NCBI GenBank assembly: GCA_934589145.1
Contig: CAKTNW010000002.1
Span: 83,897 to 147,896, forward strand
Origin: an uncultured Oscillospiraceae bacterium
Lineage (GTDB): Bacteria > Bacillota > Clostridia > Oscillospirales > Oscillospiraceae
Direction of reading: 5' to 3'
DNA length: 64,000 nucleotides
Shown here: positions 8,517-16,868 of the stretch, in pieces
How positions within the stretch are numbered: the first letter of the stretch is position 1
Layout: every line of letters begins with the position of its first letter
Notes under the pieces: generated by a model
What the model saw: only the letters and a program-made list of their open reading frames with translations
Databases searched by the model: none
What the model was told of the DNA's origin: nothing
Program-made: the position numbers and the translations under genes

Positions 8517-9484
8517 AACGGGAACTGATCGCCAAGCATGAAAAGGACAGCCGCGCCTGCCGGGACGCCTTCGCCCTGACGCTGAAGGACATGATGGCCG
8601 CCGACAAGAGCGTGTGCTATGTGGACTGCGACCTGATGGGCTGCGTCAACACCAAGCAGCTCATGGCCGCCTACCCCGACCGGGCCTATGAGGCGGGCAT
8701 CGCTGAGGCCAACGCCGCCGGTGTGTGCGCAGGCCTTGCCGCCACCGGCAAGAAGGTGTATCTCCACACCTTCGGCACCTTTGCCAGCCGCCGCATCTAT
8801 GACCAGATCTACATGTCTGCCGCCTATGCCGATCTGCCGGTGCATGTGTTTGGCTCCGACGCAGGCGTGTGCGCCGCCTTCAACGGCGGCACCCATATGC
8901 CGCTGGAGGACGCCGCCATGTACCTGTCCATCCCCCAGGCGGTGGTCACCGACCCCTGCGACTACGCCCAGTTGAAGGCTGTCACCCAGCAGGTGGCGGA
9001 CTGCGACTGCGTCACCTATACCCGCTTCGTCCGGAAGGACATCATCCAGGTCTACGGCGACGGCACAGAGTTTACGCTGGGCAAGGGCGTCGTCCTCCAT
9101 GAGAGCGACGGGGACCAGGCCACCATTATCACCTCCGGCATTATGGTGGACGAGGCGCTGAAGGCCTATGAGCAGCTTCAGGCCGAGGGCATCGCCGTCC
9201 GTGTGGTGGATATGTTCACCTGGAAGCCGCTGGACGAGGAGCTGGTGGTGAAGTGCGCCGTCGAGACCGGCGCCATCGTCACCGCCGAGAACCACAACGT
9301 CACCTGCGGTCTGGGCAGCGTCGTGGCCAACTGCCTGGCCAAGAATCGCCCCACCGTGCAGGAGTTCGTGGGCGTGGATGACCAGTTCGGCCAGGTGGGC
9401 CCCCAGGCATTCCTGATGGATGAATACGGCCTGCGGGCCGCCAACATCGTGGCCGCCGTGAAGAAAGCAATCGCGAGAAAATAA
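8513..9484 (+). CDS. Transketolase, C-terminal (pyrimidine-binding) subunit
   Basis: 323 aa. It holds the pyrimidine-binding domain (AGIAEANAAGVCAGLAATGK, with the catalytic Glu that activates TPP) and the C-terminal regulatory/transketolase domain (VVDMFTWKPLD, then ENHNVTCGLGS). The ATG at 8513 overlaps the stop of the N-terminal subunit gene; the in-frame upstream ATG at 8462 lies deep inside that gene and is rejected. The two chains should form the active heterotetramer in the cytoplasm. Confidence 0.92.
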   Translation: MKRELIAKHEKDSRACRDAFALTLKDMMAADKSVCYVDCDLMGCVNTKQLMAAYPDRAYEAGIAEANAAGVCAGLAATGKKVYLHTFGTFASRRIYDQIYMSAAYADLPVHVFGSDAGVCAAFNGGTHMPLEDAAMYLSIPQAVVTDPCDYAQLKAVTQQVADCDCVTYTRFVRKDIIQVYGDGTEFTLGKGVVLHESDGDQATIITSGIMVDEALKAYEQLQAEGIAVRVVDMFTWKPLDEELVVKCAVETGAIVTAENHNVTCGLGSVVANCLAKNRPTVQEFVGVDDQFGQVGPQAFLMDEYGLRAANIVAAVKKAIARK

Positions 9485-9502
9485 GAAAAGGAGTACAGAA
9501 TT

Positions 9503-10684
9503 ATGGCAATGGATGCTTTTTCCGCCAGTCTGATGGCTGACAAGCGCGAGATCATCTTCGCGCCCACCGTATATAAGTTCCAGACCTTCGCCCAGATGGC
9601 GGAGGAGTTTAAGCTGAACGAGCGTGACGTGGTGCTGACCAACGAGTTCATCTATACACCCTTCATGAAGGAGCTGGGTCTCAAGTGCAGCTTCGTGTTC
9701 CAGGAGAAGTTCGGTGCGGGTGAGCCCTCTGAGGCCATGATCCAGACCATGTACGACGCCATCCCCTATGACAGCTATGACCGGGTCATCGCCGTGGGCG
9801 GCGGTGCCATCATGGATCTGTGCAAGCTGCTGGGCTGCAAGCGGCCCGACAGCGTCCACGAGCTGTACTATAAGCGCTTCCCCGTTGTCCATGAAAAGGA
9901 CGTTATCGCCATCCCCACCACCTGCGGCACCGGCAGCGAGTGCACCAACATCTCCGTGGCCATCGTGAAAACGGAGATCGACGGCCAGCTCACCGGCGGC
10001 GAGACCAAACTGGGTCTGGTGTCCGATGACATCATCCCCAACAAGGTGTGCCTGATCCCTGAGCTTATCAAGACCCTGCCCTACAAGCCCTTCGCCTGCT
10101 CCGCCATCGACGCGCTGGTGCACGCCACCGAGTCCTTCCTGAGCCCCCACCGCAAGACCATCACCAGTGAGATGTTCTCTGTGAAAGCCATGGACATGAT
10201 CCTGAAGGGCTTCAAGCTCATTGACGAGAAGGGTCAGGACGCCCGGTTCGAGTATCTGGACGAGTTCGTGACCGCCAGCTTCTTCGCCGGCATCGCTTTC
10301 CTGAAGGCGGGCTGCGGCCCCGTCCACGGCATGAGCTTCCCTTTGGGCGGCACCTATCATGTGCCTCACGGCGAGAGCAATTATATGCTGTTCGGCGCGA
10401 TCCTGCGGTACTATGATCGCAACGACCCCAATGGCGAGATCATGAAGTTCAAAAAGCTGGTGGCAGATATCACCGGCTGCAAGGCGGAGGATGCCATCGG
10501 CTACCTGTGCGACCTGCTGCAGCGAATCCTGCCCCTGCGTCCCCTGCGTGACTGCGGCTTCACCGAGGCGGACTTCAAGTCCTTCCCCCTCAGCGTGGAG
10601 GCCAACCAGCAGCGGCTGATGACCAACGCTTACTACCCCTTCGACTTGGATGCCGAGGAGGCCATTTACCGCGAGTGTTATTGA
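9503..10684 (+). CDS. Iron-containing alcohol dehydrogenase, 4-hydroxybutyrate dehydrogenase-like
   Basis: 393 aa group III (Fe-type) alcohol dehydrogenase. NAD-binding motif AVGGGAIMDL and PTTCGTGSE are present, as are the metal ligands in SAIDALVHATES and, near residues 275-295, GPVHGMSF and YHVPHGESN. Overall it resembles 4-hydroxybutyrate dehydrogenases, which reduce short aldehydes with a distal negative group. Placed directly after the transketolase, it could reduce the aldehyde left after ketol transfer, regenerating NAD+. It is the last gene of the GC-rich block; composition drops abruptly after its stop. Confidence 0.85.
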   Translation: MAMDAFSASLMADKREIIFAPTVYKFQTFAQMAEEFKLNERDVVLTNEFIYTPFMKELGLKCSFVFQEKFGAGEPSEAMIQTMYDAIPYDSYDRVIAVGGGAIMDLCKLLGCKRPDSVHELYYKRFPVVHEKDVIAIPTTCGTGSECTNISVAIVKTEIDGQLTGGETKLGLVSDDIIPNKVCLIPELIKTLPYKPFACSAIDALVHATESFLSPHRKTITSEMFSVKAMDMILKGFKLIDEKGQDARFEYLDEFVTASFFAGIAFLKAGCGPVHGMSFPLGGTYHVPHGESNYMLFGAILRYYDRNDPNGEIMKFKKLVADITGCKAEDAIGYLCDLLQRILPLRPLRDCGFTEADFKSFPLSVEANQQRLMTNAYYPFDLDAEEAIYRECY

Positions 10685-10705
10685 GCAACGGAAAGGAGAA
10701 TCTCT

Positions 10706-11833
10706 ATGCCAGCAGGAAAAGCAAAAGAAGCGCGTGCATTTGGAAGCCCTTCCCGCTATATCCAAGGGCCCGGTGAGATCAACAATTTGCCTAAGTTTGC
10801 GGCAAATTATGGTAATACCGCGCTTGCAATCGTTGACACTTTTTGTTACAATGATTATAAGAAAAAGTTACCGCTTTTGTTTGAAGCATCGGACATGACC
10901 TGCTATGTCGTGGAATTTTCCGGTGCGAGCTCCACGGAGACGCTGAACCGTATTGTGGCGTATTGCAAGACACTGCCGGAGATCCCAGATACCTTTATCG
11001 GTATCGGCGGTGGGCAGGCCTGCGATATAAACAAAGCTGTTGGTGCCACATTCCGTAAGGCATTTATCAGCGTCCCCACCTCTTTGGCAACGGATGCGCC
11101 GACTTCGACGCATACCATTATCAATGATCCCGGCTGTATGCCGTGTCTGATGGTACACTATAAGAATCCCGATTATGTGGTAGTGGATACGGAAATTACG
11201 ATCGGTTCCCCAATCAAGATGCTGATCTCCGGAATTGGTGACGCTCTGGCGACCTATATTGAGGCAGAGGCATCCTATGCCAACAACAATGTCTGTAATG
11301 CCGGTGACGGCGCATACAAGCCGACCAGAATGGCCATGGCTCTGGCAAAGTTGTCTTATGATATTTTATTGGAAAAAGGACTGGAGGCGCTGCGTGCCGC
11401 AAAATGTCATGCACGGACGCCTGCTTATGAGGATGTTGCGGAAGCAACGATCCTCCTGTCAGGCCTTGGCTTTGAATGTACAGGTGTTTCTATCGCGCAT
11501 GGATTGCAGGCGGGTTTTTATGTTCTGCCCAATACGGGACTGCTGCACGGACAGGGTGTAGGTTATTGCGCGCTGATTCAACTGATCCTTCAAAATGATC
11601 CGGAACGCTTTGCGAGAGTATTTGATTTCTGTCACAGAGTAGGCCTGCCTGTCTGCACAAAGGATATCGGCCTGACAGATGAAAATCGCAGGGAATATGT
11701 AGAGAAGCTGGTGGATGCGGTGTATGGCAAACGTTGGAATGTATGCAACATGCCGTTCTATATTTCCCGAGATATGCTGATCAATGCGATCTACTACCTT
11801 GATGCCTATGCGTCAGAGCATGGCGTGCAATGA
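10706..11833 (+). CDS. Glycerol dehydrogenase family protein (GldA-like)
   Basis: 375 aa iron/zinc-type polyol dehydrogenase. Visible motifs are GIGGGQACDINKAVG (NAD binding), VPTSLATDAPTS, and metal-ligand regions DALATYIEAEA, SIAHGLQAG and LLHGQGVGY. The family oxidises glycerol and other vicinal diols with NAD+ or reduces hydroxyketones. A GGAGA ribosome site precedes the ATG. Codon use is AT-richer than the preceding gene and like the cluster's 5' part. A role in handling a polyol product or substrate of the transketolase step is inference. Confidence 0.88.
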   Translation: MPAGKAKEARAFGSPSRYIQGPGEINNLPKFAANYGNTALAIVDTFCYNDYKKKLPLLFEASDMTCYVVEFSGASSTETLNRIVAYCKTLPEIPDTFIGIGGGQACDINKAVGATFRKAFISVPTSLATDAPTSTHTIINDPGCMPCLMVHYKNPDYVVVDTEITIGSPIKMLISGIGDALATYIEAEASYANNNVCNAGDGAYKPTRMAMALAKLSYDILLEKGLEALRAAKCHARTPAYEDVAEATILLSGLGFECTGVSIAHGLQAGFYVLPNTGLLHGQGVGYCALIQLILQNDPERFARVFDFCHRVGLPVCTKDIGLTDENRREYVEKLVDAVYGKRWNVCNMPFYISRDMLINAIYYLDAYASEHGVQ

Positions 11834-11889
11834 ATCCCAGCAGAGAAACTACTATAAAATGAAGTAATGAGAGGCGTGGCACCGAAACT

Positions 11890-12897
11890 ATGAAGGCAAC
11901 GATTAAATCCATAGCAGAATTAGCAAATACATCATCCGCAACAGTCTCTCGCGCATTATCCAACCGTGGATACGTGGGAGCGGAAACACGCCGCCGGATC
12001 GAAAGTGCCGCGCTTGAGCTGGGCTATGATTTCAAAAGGTCGCAATTGGGCCAGGATGAGCAGAATGCCAAAATTGTTCTGGTGGTTTCCTCCAATCTGA
12101 TCAGCCAGGTTTATATTGATTATTTCAAGGGACTGACAGCTTATCTTGGCGAAAAGGGGTACTTCTGTTTCCAGGCGTTCAGCAATGCGAACCCCGAAAG
12201 GGAGGTAGAATGTATCCGTTTTGCAGACCAGAATCGCTTTGGCGCTGTTGTTCTGCTGAATGTGGCGGAAACTCCGAAGCTGATTTCCCTGTTGGAGAAG
12301 ATCAACTGTCCGGTAGTGCTGATCAATCGCTATCTGCGGGCTACGGATACGGATGCGGTTTGTGTGGATAATTACCGGGGCGGCTATATGGCAGCCAAAT
12401 ACTTGATTGATGCGGGACACAACCGTATTGTGTATCTGACGGGAAATGCCAATTCCGTTGTCACCCAAGATCGTCTGTTGGGCTTCCAGGACGCTATGCA
12501 TGACGCCGGACTGAAACTAGACAGCAAAGATATACTGCTTGGCGATTTGACGGAGGCCAGCGGCGAGCGGTTTGGAGAGTATCTGGCACAGAACAAGGAA
12601 CAGTATACTGCCGCGTTTGCATCCAATGATGCAATGGCGGTAGGCCTGTTGAACAGCCTGTGCCGGAACCATGTCGCTGTTCCGGACGATATCAGTATCC
12701 TCAGCTTTGATACGACGCCCATTGTTAAGAACGCGAAGGTGAGATTGACAACGATCGGCTTTGACAGCTATGAAATGGGTCGGGCCGCCGGTGAATTGGT
12801 GGTGCAGAAAATGTGCCAGAAGGAAGGCGTTTCCCGCCGGATCGTTTACCCGGCTGAGATTGACGAAGGCGAAAGCGTAAAGCGGCTGGTAGAATAA
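11890..12897 (+). CDS. LacI-family transcriptional regulator
   Basis: 335 aa, usual length. An N-terminal HTH (residues 2-25, TIKSIAELANTSSATVSRAL) with the minor-groove hinge, then a type 1 periplasmic-binding-like effector domain: SFDTTPI near residue 280 and HNRIVYLTGN near 175 are family-typical. It lies at the 3' end of the catabolic cluster, on the same strand, and most likely controls it in response to a sugar-like inducer; candidate palindromes lie upstream of the transporter operon. Composition matches the AT-richer part of the cluster. Confidence 0.9.
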   Translation: MKATIKSIAELANTSSATVSRALSNRGYVGAETRRRIESAALELGYDFKRSQLGQDEQNAKIVLVVSSNLISQVYIDYFKGLTAYLGEKGYFCFQAFSNANPEREVECIRFADQNRFGAVVLLNVAETPKLISLLEKINCPVVLINRYLRATDTDAVCVDNYRGGYMAAKYLIDAGHNRIVYLTGNANSVVTQDRLLGFQDAMHDAGLKLDSKDILLGDLTEASGERFGEYLAQNKEQYTAAFASNDAMAVGLLNSLCRNHVAVPDDISILSFDTTPIVKNAKVRLTTIGFDSYEMGRAAGELVVQKMCQKEGVSRRIVYPAEIDEGESVKRLVE

Positions 12898-12919
12898 CAG
12901 ACCAAGCGGCGAGAATAAT

Positions 12920-12971
12920 AAGAATATCCGCGGGAAAGAAAAGCTTCCCCGCGGATATTCTTTGTTTTTTT
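12920..12971 (+). terminator. Rho-independent terminator after the LacI gene
   Basis: Near-perfect stem AAGAATATCCGCGGG / CCCCGCGGATATTCTT with a short loop, followed by GTTTTTTTC. It marks the end of the catabolic cluster and of the AT-richer DNA. Confidence 0.92.
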
Positions 12972-13034
12972 CAAAAAGTCGAGATGAGAAGGAGAAGGTG
13001 TGCATCTTCCACGACAGCATACCATGTGCAGGAA

Positions 13035-13550
13035 TCACCGGCCAAGCCGCATCCCAACACGGTACGCCGCCAGTCCAATGACAACGCCCAGCACCGCGCC
13101 CGCCAGAATGTCACTGGGATAGTGGACGAACAGATAGAGCCGCGAAAAGGCGATGACCGCTGCCAGCGGGATGGCCGCCCAGCCGAACTTCCGGTTCGTT
13201 TTTGTCAGCACCGTGGCGCCGATCACAGAGGACAGCGTATGGCCGGAAGGGAACGAGTAGTCCGTGGGCGAGGCGATCAGCAGCTTCATGCTGTCATCCA
13301 GCCAGCAGGGCCGTGGCCGGGCAATGAGGTTCTTCAGGCACACGTTGCCCACCAGCACGCCCACAGCAAGGCCCGCCAGCAATATCACGCCCTGTCGGCG
13401 GTACTTCTTGGTGCAGAGCATCACGCCTGCCGCCAGCAGCCAGATAGCGCCGCCGCTGCCCAATAGTGTCAGCTTCGGCATCAGCGCATCCAGCGCCCCG
13501 CAGGACAGGTTGTCGTGTATCCAGTAAAGGATCGTCTGATCCGGATTCAT
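13035..13550 (-). CDS. PAP2-family phosphatase (undecaprenyl pyrophosphatase-like)
   Basis: 171 aa membrane phosphatase with five to six spans. The three PAP2 motifs are intact: KNLIARPRP, PSGHT, and SRLYLFVHYPSD. Small members of this family (BcrC/YbjG-like) dephosphorylate undecaprenyl pyrophosphate outside the membrane. The start overlaps the stop of the upstream DUF368 gene by 4 bp (ATGA), so the two are co-translated. That pairing, a lipid-carrier translocase with a phosphatase, supports a role in undecaprenyl phosphate recycling. Confidence 0.88.
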   Translation of the reverse strand: MNPDQTILYWIHDNLSCGALDALMPKLTLLGSGGAIWLLAAGVMLCTKKYRRQGVILLAGLAVGVLVGNVCLKNLIARPRPCWLDDSMKLLIASPTDYSFPSGHTLSSVIGATVLTKTNRKFGWAAIPLAAVIAFSRLYLFVHYPSDILAGAVLGVVIGLAAYRVGMRLGR

Positions 13551-14437
13551 GCCTTCGCCACGCTCCTCTCGGTGGTTCTCCGCAGCAGTTCCAGCCCCAC
13601 CAGAAGGCCCACGCCCAGCAGGAAGGCCAGCGGCCGGAAGGAAGCCGCGTCCAGCGGCGGCTGGGGCGTCTGCAAACTGGCGGGCCCCATGGCGATGGCG
13701 TACAATGAGCCCAGCATCAGCCCCAGGATGAACCAGATCATGGCGGAGCGATGCTTCCGCAGCGCGGCGCGGATGGCCTTGATGGACAGCGCCACCCCGG
13801 CGATGACGCCGAAGCCCAGCGCCATCAGCCCCGGCACCACATGCAGGTCAAGGTGCAGAAACTGCCGGATGGCCTGGATCACCGGCAGATACACCCCGGC
13901 GATCAGCAGTATGGAGGAGCCGGAGATGCCCGGCAGTACCATGGCGGTGATGGCCACCGCCCCGGACAGGAACAGATATCCCACGCCTACCAGGCCGGGC
14001 CGCGCCATATCCACCGTCAGCAGGCCGGAGCCGGAGCGCAGCATGGTCAGCCCCACCACCAGCGCCATGCCCAGCAGGGCAAAGGGCGCCGCCTGCCAGC
14101 GGCACAGGGAACCTCTTTCCGCCAGCGCCACAAAGGGGATGGACGCCACCGTCAGCCCCAGAAACAGGCTGCTCATGAAGTAGATATGGGCGGAAAACAG
14201 ACTGGCCAGCAGTGCCACGCACAGCCCCATGCCGGCGATCCAGCCGATGCCCAGCTTCAGAAGATAGGCCAGCGCCGTCTTTCGGGCGGCATTGTCCCGG
14301 CCGAACAGGTCATGGAGGGCGTTGATAAACCGGTCATAGAAGCCCAGGATAAACGCCACCGTGCCGCCGGACACGCCGGGCACGCTGTCCGCCAGCGCCA
14401 TGCAGAAGCCGTGAACAGGCGTCAGAAAACGCATCAT
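13547..14437 (-). CDS. DUF368 membrane protein, putative undecaprenyl phosphate translocase
   Basis: 296 aa with about eight membrane spans and the two family repeats DSVPGVSGGTVAFILG (near the N-terminus) and LPGISGSSILLIAG. DUF368 proteins (PopT) have been reported to return undecaprenyl phosphate to the inner leaflet of the cytoplasmic membrane. The start at 14437 (MMRFLTP) overlaps the upstream stop as TGATG; an open extension to 14617 is a shadow of the upstream gene in another frame. It overlaps the PAP2 gene downstream. Confidence 0.87.
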   Translation of the reverse strand: MMRFLTPVHGFCMALADSVPGVSGGTVAFILGFYDRFINALHDLFGRDNAARKTALAYLLKLGIGWIAGMGLCVALLASLFSAHIYFMSSLFLGLTVASIPFVALAERGSLCRWQAAPFALLGMALVVGLTMLRSGSGLLTVDMARPGLVGVGYLFLSGAVAITAMVLPGISGSSILLIAGVYLPVIQAIRQFLHLDLHVVPGLMALGFGVIAGVALSIKAIRAALRKHRSAMIWFILGLMLGSLYAIAMGPASLQTPQPPLDAASFRPLAFLLGVGLLVGLELLRRTTERSVAKA

Positions 14438-14883
14438 CACACCGCCGCCTTCTTCCGCTGGGGCGCGTCGCGCACGATGAGGAACGCGGCCACCGCCAGC
14501 AGATTCCCCACCAGGCCCAGGATCATCCACAGGGACTTGTTCATGCCCGCGTTGACGGCGCTGCGGTACAGCCACGCCGCCGTCAGCAGCCAATAATAGG
14601 CCGCCAGCAGCACCCACAGCAGCCCCAGCACGCCGAAGAATACAAAGTGTCCCGGCGTCAGCGGCGTGATCTGGCTTTTCCAGGCATCCTCGCTGTCGTG
14701 GCCGCCATGCTCGCCGTCGTGGTGATCCTCGCCATAGGTCTGCTCCAGGGCGGCGGCCTCCCTGATCTGCTGGGACAGGCTCAGGGGGATAGCCACGGCG
14801 CTGAGCACCGCCAGCACCACCGCCAGCAGGATCACCAGCTTATAGGCCTTGGCGTAGTTCTTCCGCATTACCATCTCGTGCAT
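14437..14883 (-). CDS. Hypothetical membrane protein with histidine-rich loop
   Basis: 148 aa. One hydrophobic span near residues 15-35, a charged extracellular-type stretch containing EDHHDGEHGGHD that could bind metal, then two further spans (about 72-98 and 112-135) and a basic tail. AGGAGG at 14891-14896 lies 7 bp upstream of ATG 14883. It is the first gene of the operon with DUF368 and PAP2 and is translationally coupled to DUF368. No family recognised with confidence. Confidence 0.7.
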   Translation of the reverse strand: MHEMVMRKNYAKAYKLVILLAVVLAVLSAVAIPLSLSQQIREAAALEQTYGEDHHDGEHGGHDSEDAWKSQITPLTPGHFVFFGVLGLLWVLLAAYYWLLTAAWLYRSAVNAGMNKSLWMILGLVGNLLAVAAFLIVRDAPQRKKAAV

Positions 14884-14902
14884 ACGAATACCTCCTATGA
14901 GA

Positions 14903-14957
14903 CATAAAAAACGGTTTCTTCTATCTTGGATGTTTCCATGATAGAAGAAACCGTTAA
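14903..14957 (-). terminator. Terminator of the two-component operon
   Basis: A 16-bp perfect stem (14910-14925 with 14940-14955) is followed on the minus strand by a T6 run. It separates the response regulator gene from the membrane protein/DUF368/PAP2 operon downstream. Confidence 0.9.
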
Positions 14958-14986
14958 ACACCGTATGAAGAAAAATGAAACAGAGT

Positions 14987-15673
14987 TTAAACTGCCAGTT
15001 TATACCCCACGCCCCACACGGTCTGCAGCAGCCGGGGCTCGGCGGGATCGTCCTCGACCTTCTCCCGCAGCCGCTTCATGTGTACCGCCACGGTGATGTT
15101 GTCCCCCAGGGATTCCAGCCCCCAGATCATTTCGTACAGATCCTCCCGGCTGAACACCTGGCCCGGATGGCGCATGAGGAACAGCAGCAGCTCGTACTCC
15201 TTGTTTTTCAGGGGCACCGGCACGCCGTTTTTCGTGATCTGGTGGCAGGCGGTGTCCGCCGCCAGCGGCCCGGCGGTCAACAGCGTGGTCTCCGCCGCCG
15301 CGGGCTTCAGCCGCCGGTACTGGGCCAGATGGGCCTTGACCCTGGCCACCAGCACGCTGGGAGAGAAGGGCTTTTCGATGTAGTCGTCGGCGCCGTAGCC
15401 CAGGCCACGGATCTTGTCCACATCCTTGCCCAGGGCCGTGACCATCAGGATGGGGATGTCCTTGGCCTCCCGCACCTTCCGGCAGATGGTAAAGCCGTCC
15501 ATTCCCGGCAGCATCAGGTCGAGAAGCAGCAGGTCGAAGGGCTGCGCCAGCGCCGCAGCCAGGCCCGAGGTGCCGTCGGTGCAGACACTGACCTCATAGC
15601 CGCTCAGCTCCAGATAGTCCCGCTCGATGGCGGCGATGTCCGCGTCGTCCTCGATGATCAGTATTTTCGCCAT
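14987..15673 (-). CDS. OmpR-family response regulator
   Basis: 228 aa: receiver domain with the acidic pocket (ILIIEDD), phosphoacceptor Asp in LLLLDLMLPGMDG and Lys in DDYIEKPFSPS, then a winged-helix DNA-binding domain (GQVFSREDLYEMIWG, VAVHMKRLREKVE). The start ATG 15673 is preceded by GGAGG and lies 1 bp after the kinase stop, so the pair is cotranscribed kinase first. Direct repeats upstream of the kinase gene are a candidate autoregulatory site. Confidence 0.93.
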   Translation of the reverse strand: MAKILIIEDDADIAAIERDYLELSGYEVSVCTDGTSGLAAALAQPFDLLLLDLMLPGMDGFTICRKVREAKDIPILMVTALGKDVDKIRGLGYGADDYIEKPFSPSVLVARVKAHLAQYRRLKPAAAETTLLTAGPLAADTACHQITKNGVPVPLKNKEYELLLFLMRHPGQVFSREDLYEMIWGLESLGDNITVAVHMKRLREKVEDDPAEPRLLQTVWGVGYKLAV

Positions 15674-15674
15674 G

Positions 15675-16796
15675 TTATCCCTCCTTGTCAATCGATGGTA
15701 GCGGCAGCGTCACGATCACCCGCAGCCCGCCGTTCTCCGCGTTCTCCGCCCGGACGGTGCCGTGCAGCTCGTCACAGGCCTTTTTCACCACCGCAAGGCC
15801 GATGCCGCTGCCGCTTCCGGGCGCTGTCCGGGCGGCGTCGCCCCGGTAGAATACGTCAAACAGGCGGGACAGCTGCTCCGGCGGCACACCCGCGCCGTTG
15901 TCGGTGAAGGCGATGGCCGCCGTATTGCCGGTTCTCTCCGCTGTGATGCGAACGGAAACGTCCTCCCGCCCGCCGTATTTGCGGCTGTTGTCCAGCAGGT
16001 TCACCGCGATGCGCCGCAGCAGCTCACGGTCGGCCAGCACGGTCATCTCCGGTACGTCCACCGTGACCGCCACGTCCTCCTGCTCGTCGGCCACGGCCTC
16101 CAGCGCGGGACGCAGCGCCAACGGCTCCACATGGACAGGATACTGGCTGACGTCCATGCGGGCGAAGGCAAACAGCCGGTTTACCAGCGTCTCCATGTCC
16201 GCCTCCTTGGCGTAGATGGTCTGCAGATACCGCTGGCGTGTGGCCTCGTCCTGGGCCACGCCCTCCAGCAGGCCCTCTGTGTAGGCGCGGATGGCGGTCA
16301 GGGGGCTTTTCAGGTCATGGGACATGCCGGCGATCAGCTCCTGCTTCTGCTGCTGGGCCGCCTGCTGCTGCTCCAGCGAGGCTTTCAGCCGGGCTGCCAT
16401 TTCGTCCACCGCGTCGCAGGCGGCCTTGAATTCGTCCGGCGCACCGTAGGCGATGGGGGTGTCCAGATCGCCGTCCCGGATGCGGGCCACCCCCGCCGTC
16501 AGGGTGTCCAGCGGCTGGGAGATATGGCGGAACAGGTGCCGCGTCAGGTACAGATTGGTCAGCGCCACCGTTCCCAGCAGCAGCACCGCCGCGATGGCGG
16601 CAAAGAGGCTCAGTGTCAGCTTAAAGCCGTGGAGCACGGCCTCGATCTGCTCCGCCGCGTCGTGCAGCGTCATCAGGTTGCCCCGCAGCAGCAACAGCGC
16701 TGCGCCCAGTCCCAGCAGAAGCAATACCGCCGCCGCCAGGATCGGGATCACCAGCATGGCGATATTGGAGCGCGCCAGCCGCTTTTTGATGGTCAT
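15675..16796 (-). CDS. Sensor histidine kinase
   Basis: 373 aa. Two membrane spans (about 12-36 and 58-80) enclose a short extracytoplasmic loop; then a HAMP domain, the H-box MSHDLKSPLTAIRAY, and an HATPase_c domain with N-box LLDNSRKYGG, and G-boxes DNGAGVPPEQ and GSGSGIGLAVVK. AGGAGG at 16804-16809 fits ATG 16796 rather than ATG 16802. The very short sensor loop suggests sensing within the membrane, as in antibiotic- or envelope-stress kinases. It precedes a lipid-carrier operon, which fits envelope stress, but the terminator between them shows they are separate units. Confidence 0.92.
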   Translation of the reverse strand: MTIKKRLARSNIAMLVIPILAAAVLLLLGLGAALLLLRGNLMTLHDAAEQIEAVLHGFKLTLSLFAAIAAVLLLGTVALTNLYLTRHLFRHISQPLDTLTAGVARIRDGDLDTPIAYGAPDEFKAACDAVDEMAARLKASLEQQQAAQQQKQELIAGMSHDLKSPLTAIRAYTEGLLEGVAQDEATRQRYLQTIYAKEADMETLVNRLFAFARMDVSQYPVHVEPLALRPALEAVADEQEDVAVTVDVPEMTVLADRELLRRIAVNLLDNSRKYGGREDVSVRITAERTGNTAAIAFTDNGAGVPPEQLSRLFDVFYRGDAARTAPGSGSGIGLAVVKKACDELHGTVRAENAENGGLRVIVTLPLPSIDKEG

Positions 16797-16825
16797 GCCC
16801 ATCCCTCCTCTGTGTCAGTGGGATC

Positions 16826-16868
16826 ATTATACCACATCCGCCGCGAAAGTGTTAAACGGAGATTAAAC
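16826..16868 (-). promoter_or_regulatory. Promoter and OmpR-type direct repeats upstream of the kinase gene
   Basis: On the minus strand TTAACA (16855-16850) and TATAAT (16831-16826) are separated by 18 bp. The sequence TTAAAC occurs twice on the plus strand (16852-16857 and 16863-16868), an 11-bp period typical of tandem winged-helix response regulator binding, overlapping the -35. Autoregulation by the adjacent regulator is therefore likely. Confidence 0.55.

Noticed and set aside
7686..9484. Sulfoquinovose (sulfo-transketolase) operon
   Set aside because: Gene content is similar in style, but no sulfoquinovosidase, sulfonate transporter or sulfonate-binding gene was recognised, so only an analogy is made.
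8351..10765. Very long open frame on the minus strand opposite transketolase and dehydrogenase genes
   Set aside because: It is an antisense shadow produced by GC-rich third codon positions; its translation is low complexity, and the opposite strand carries clear enzyme motifs and ribosome sites.
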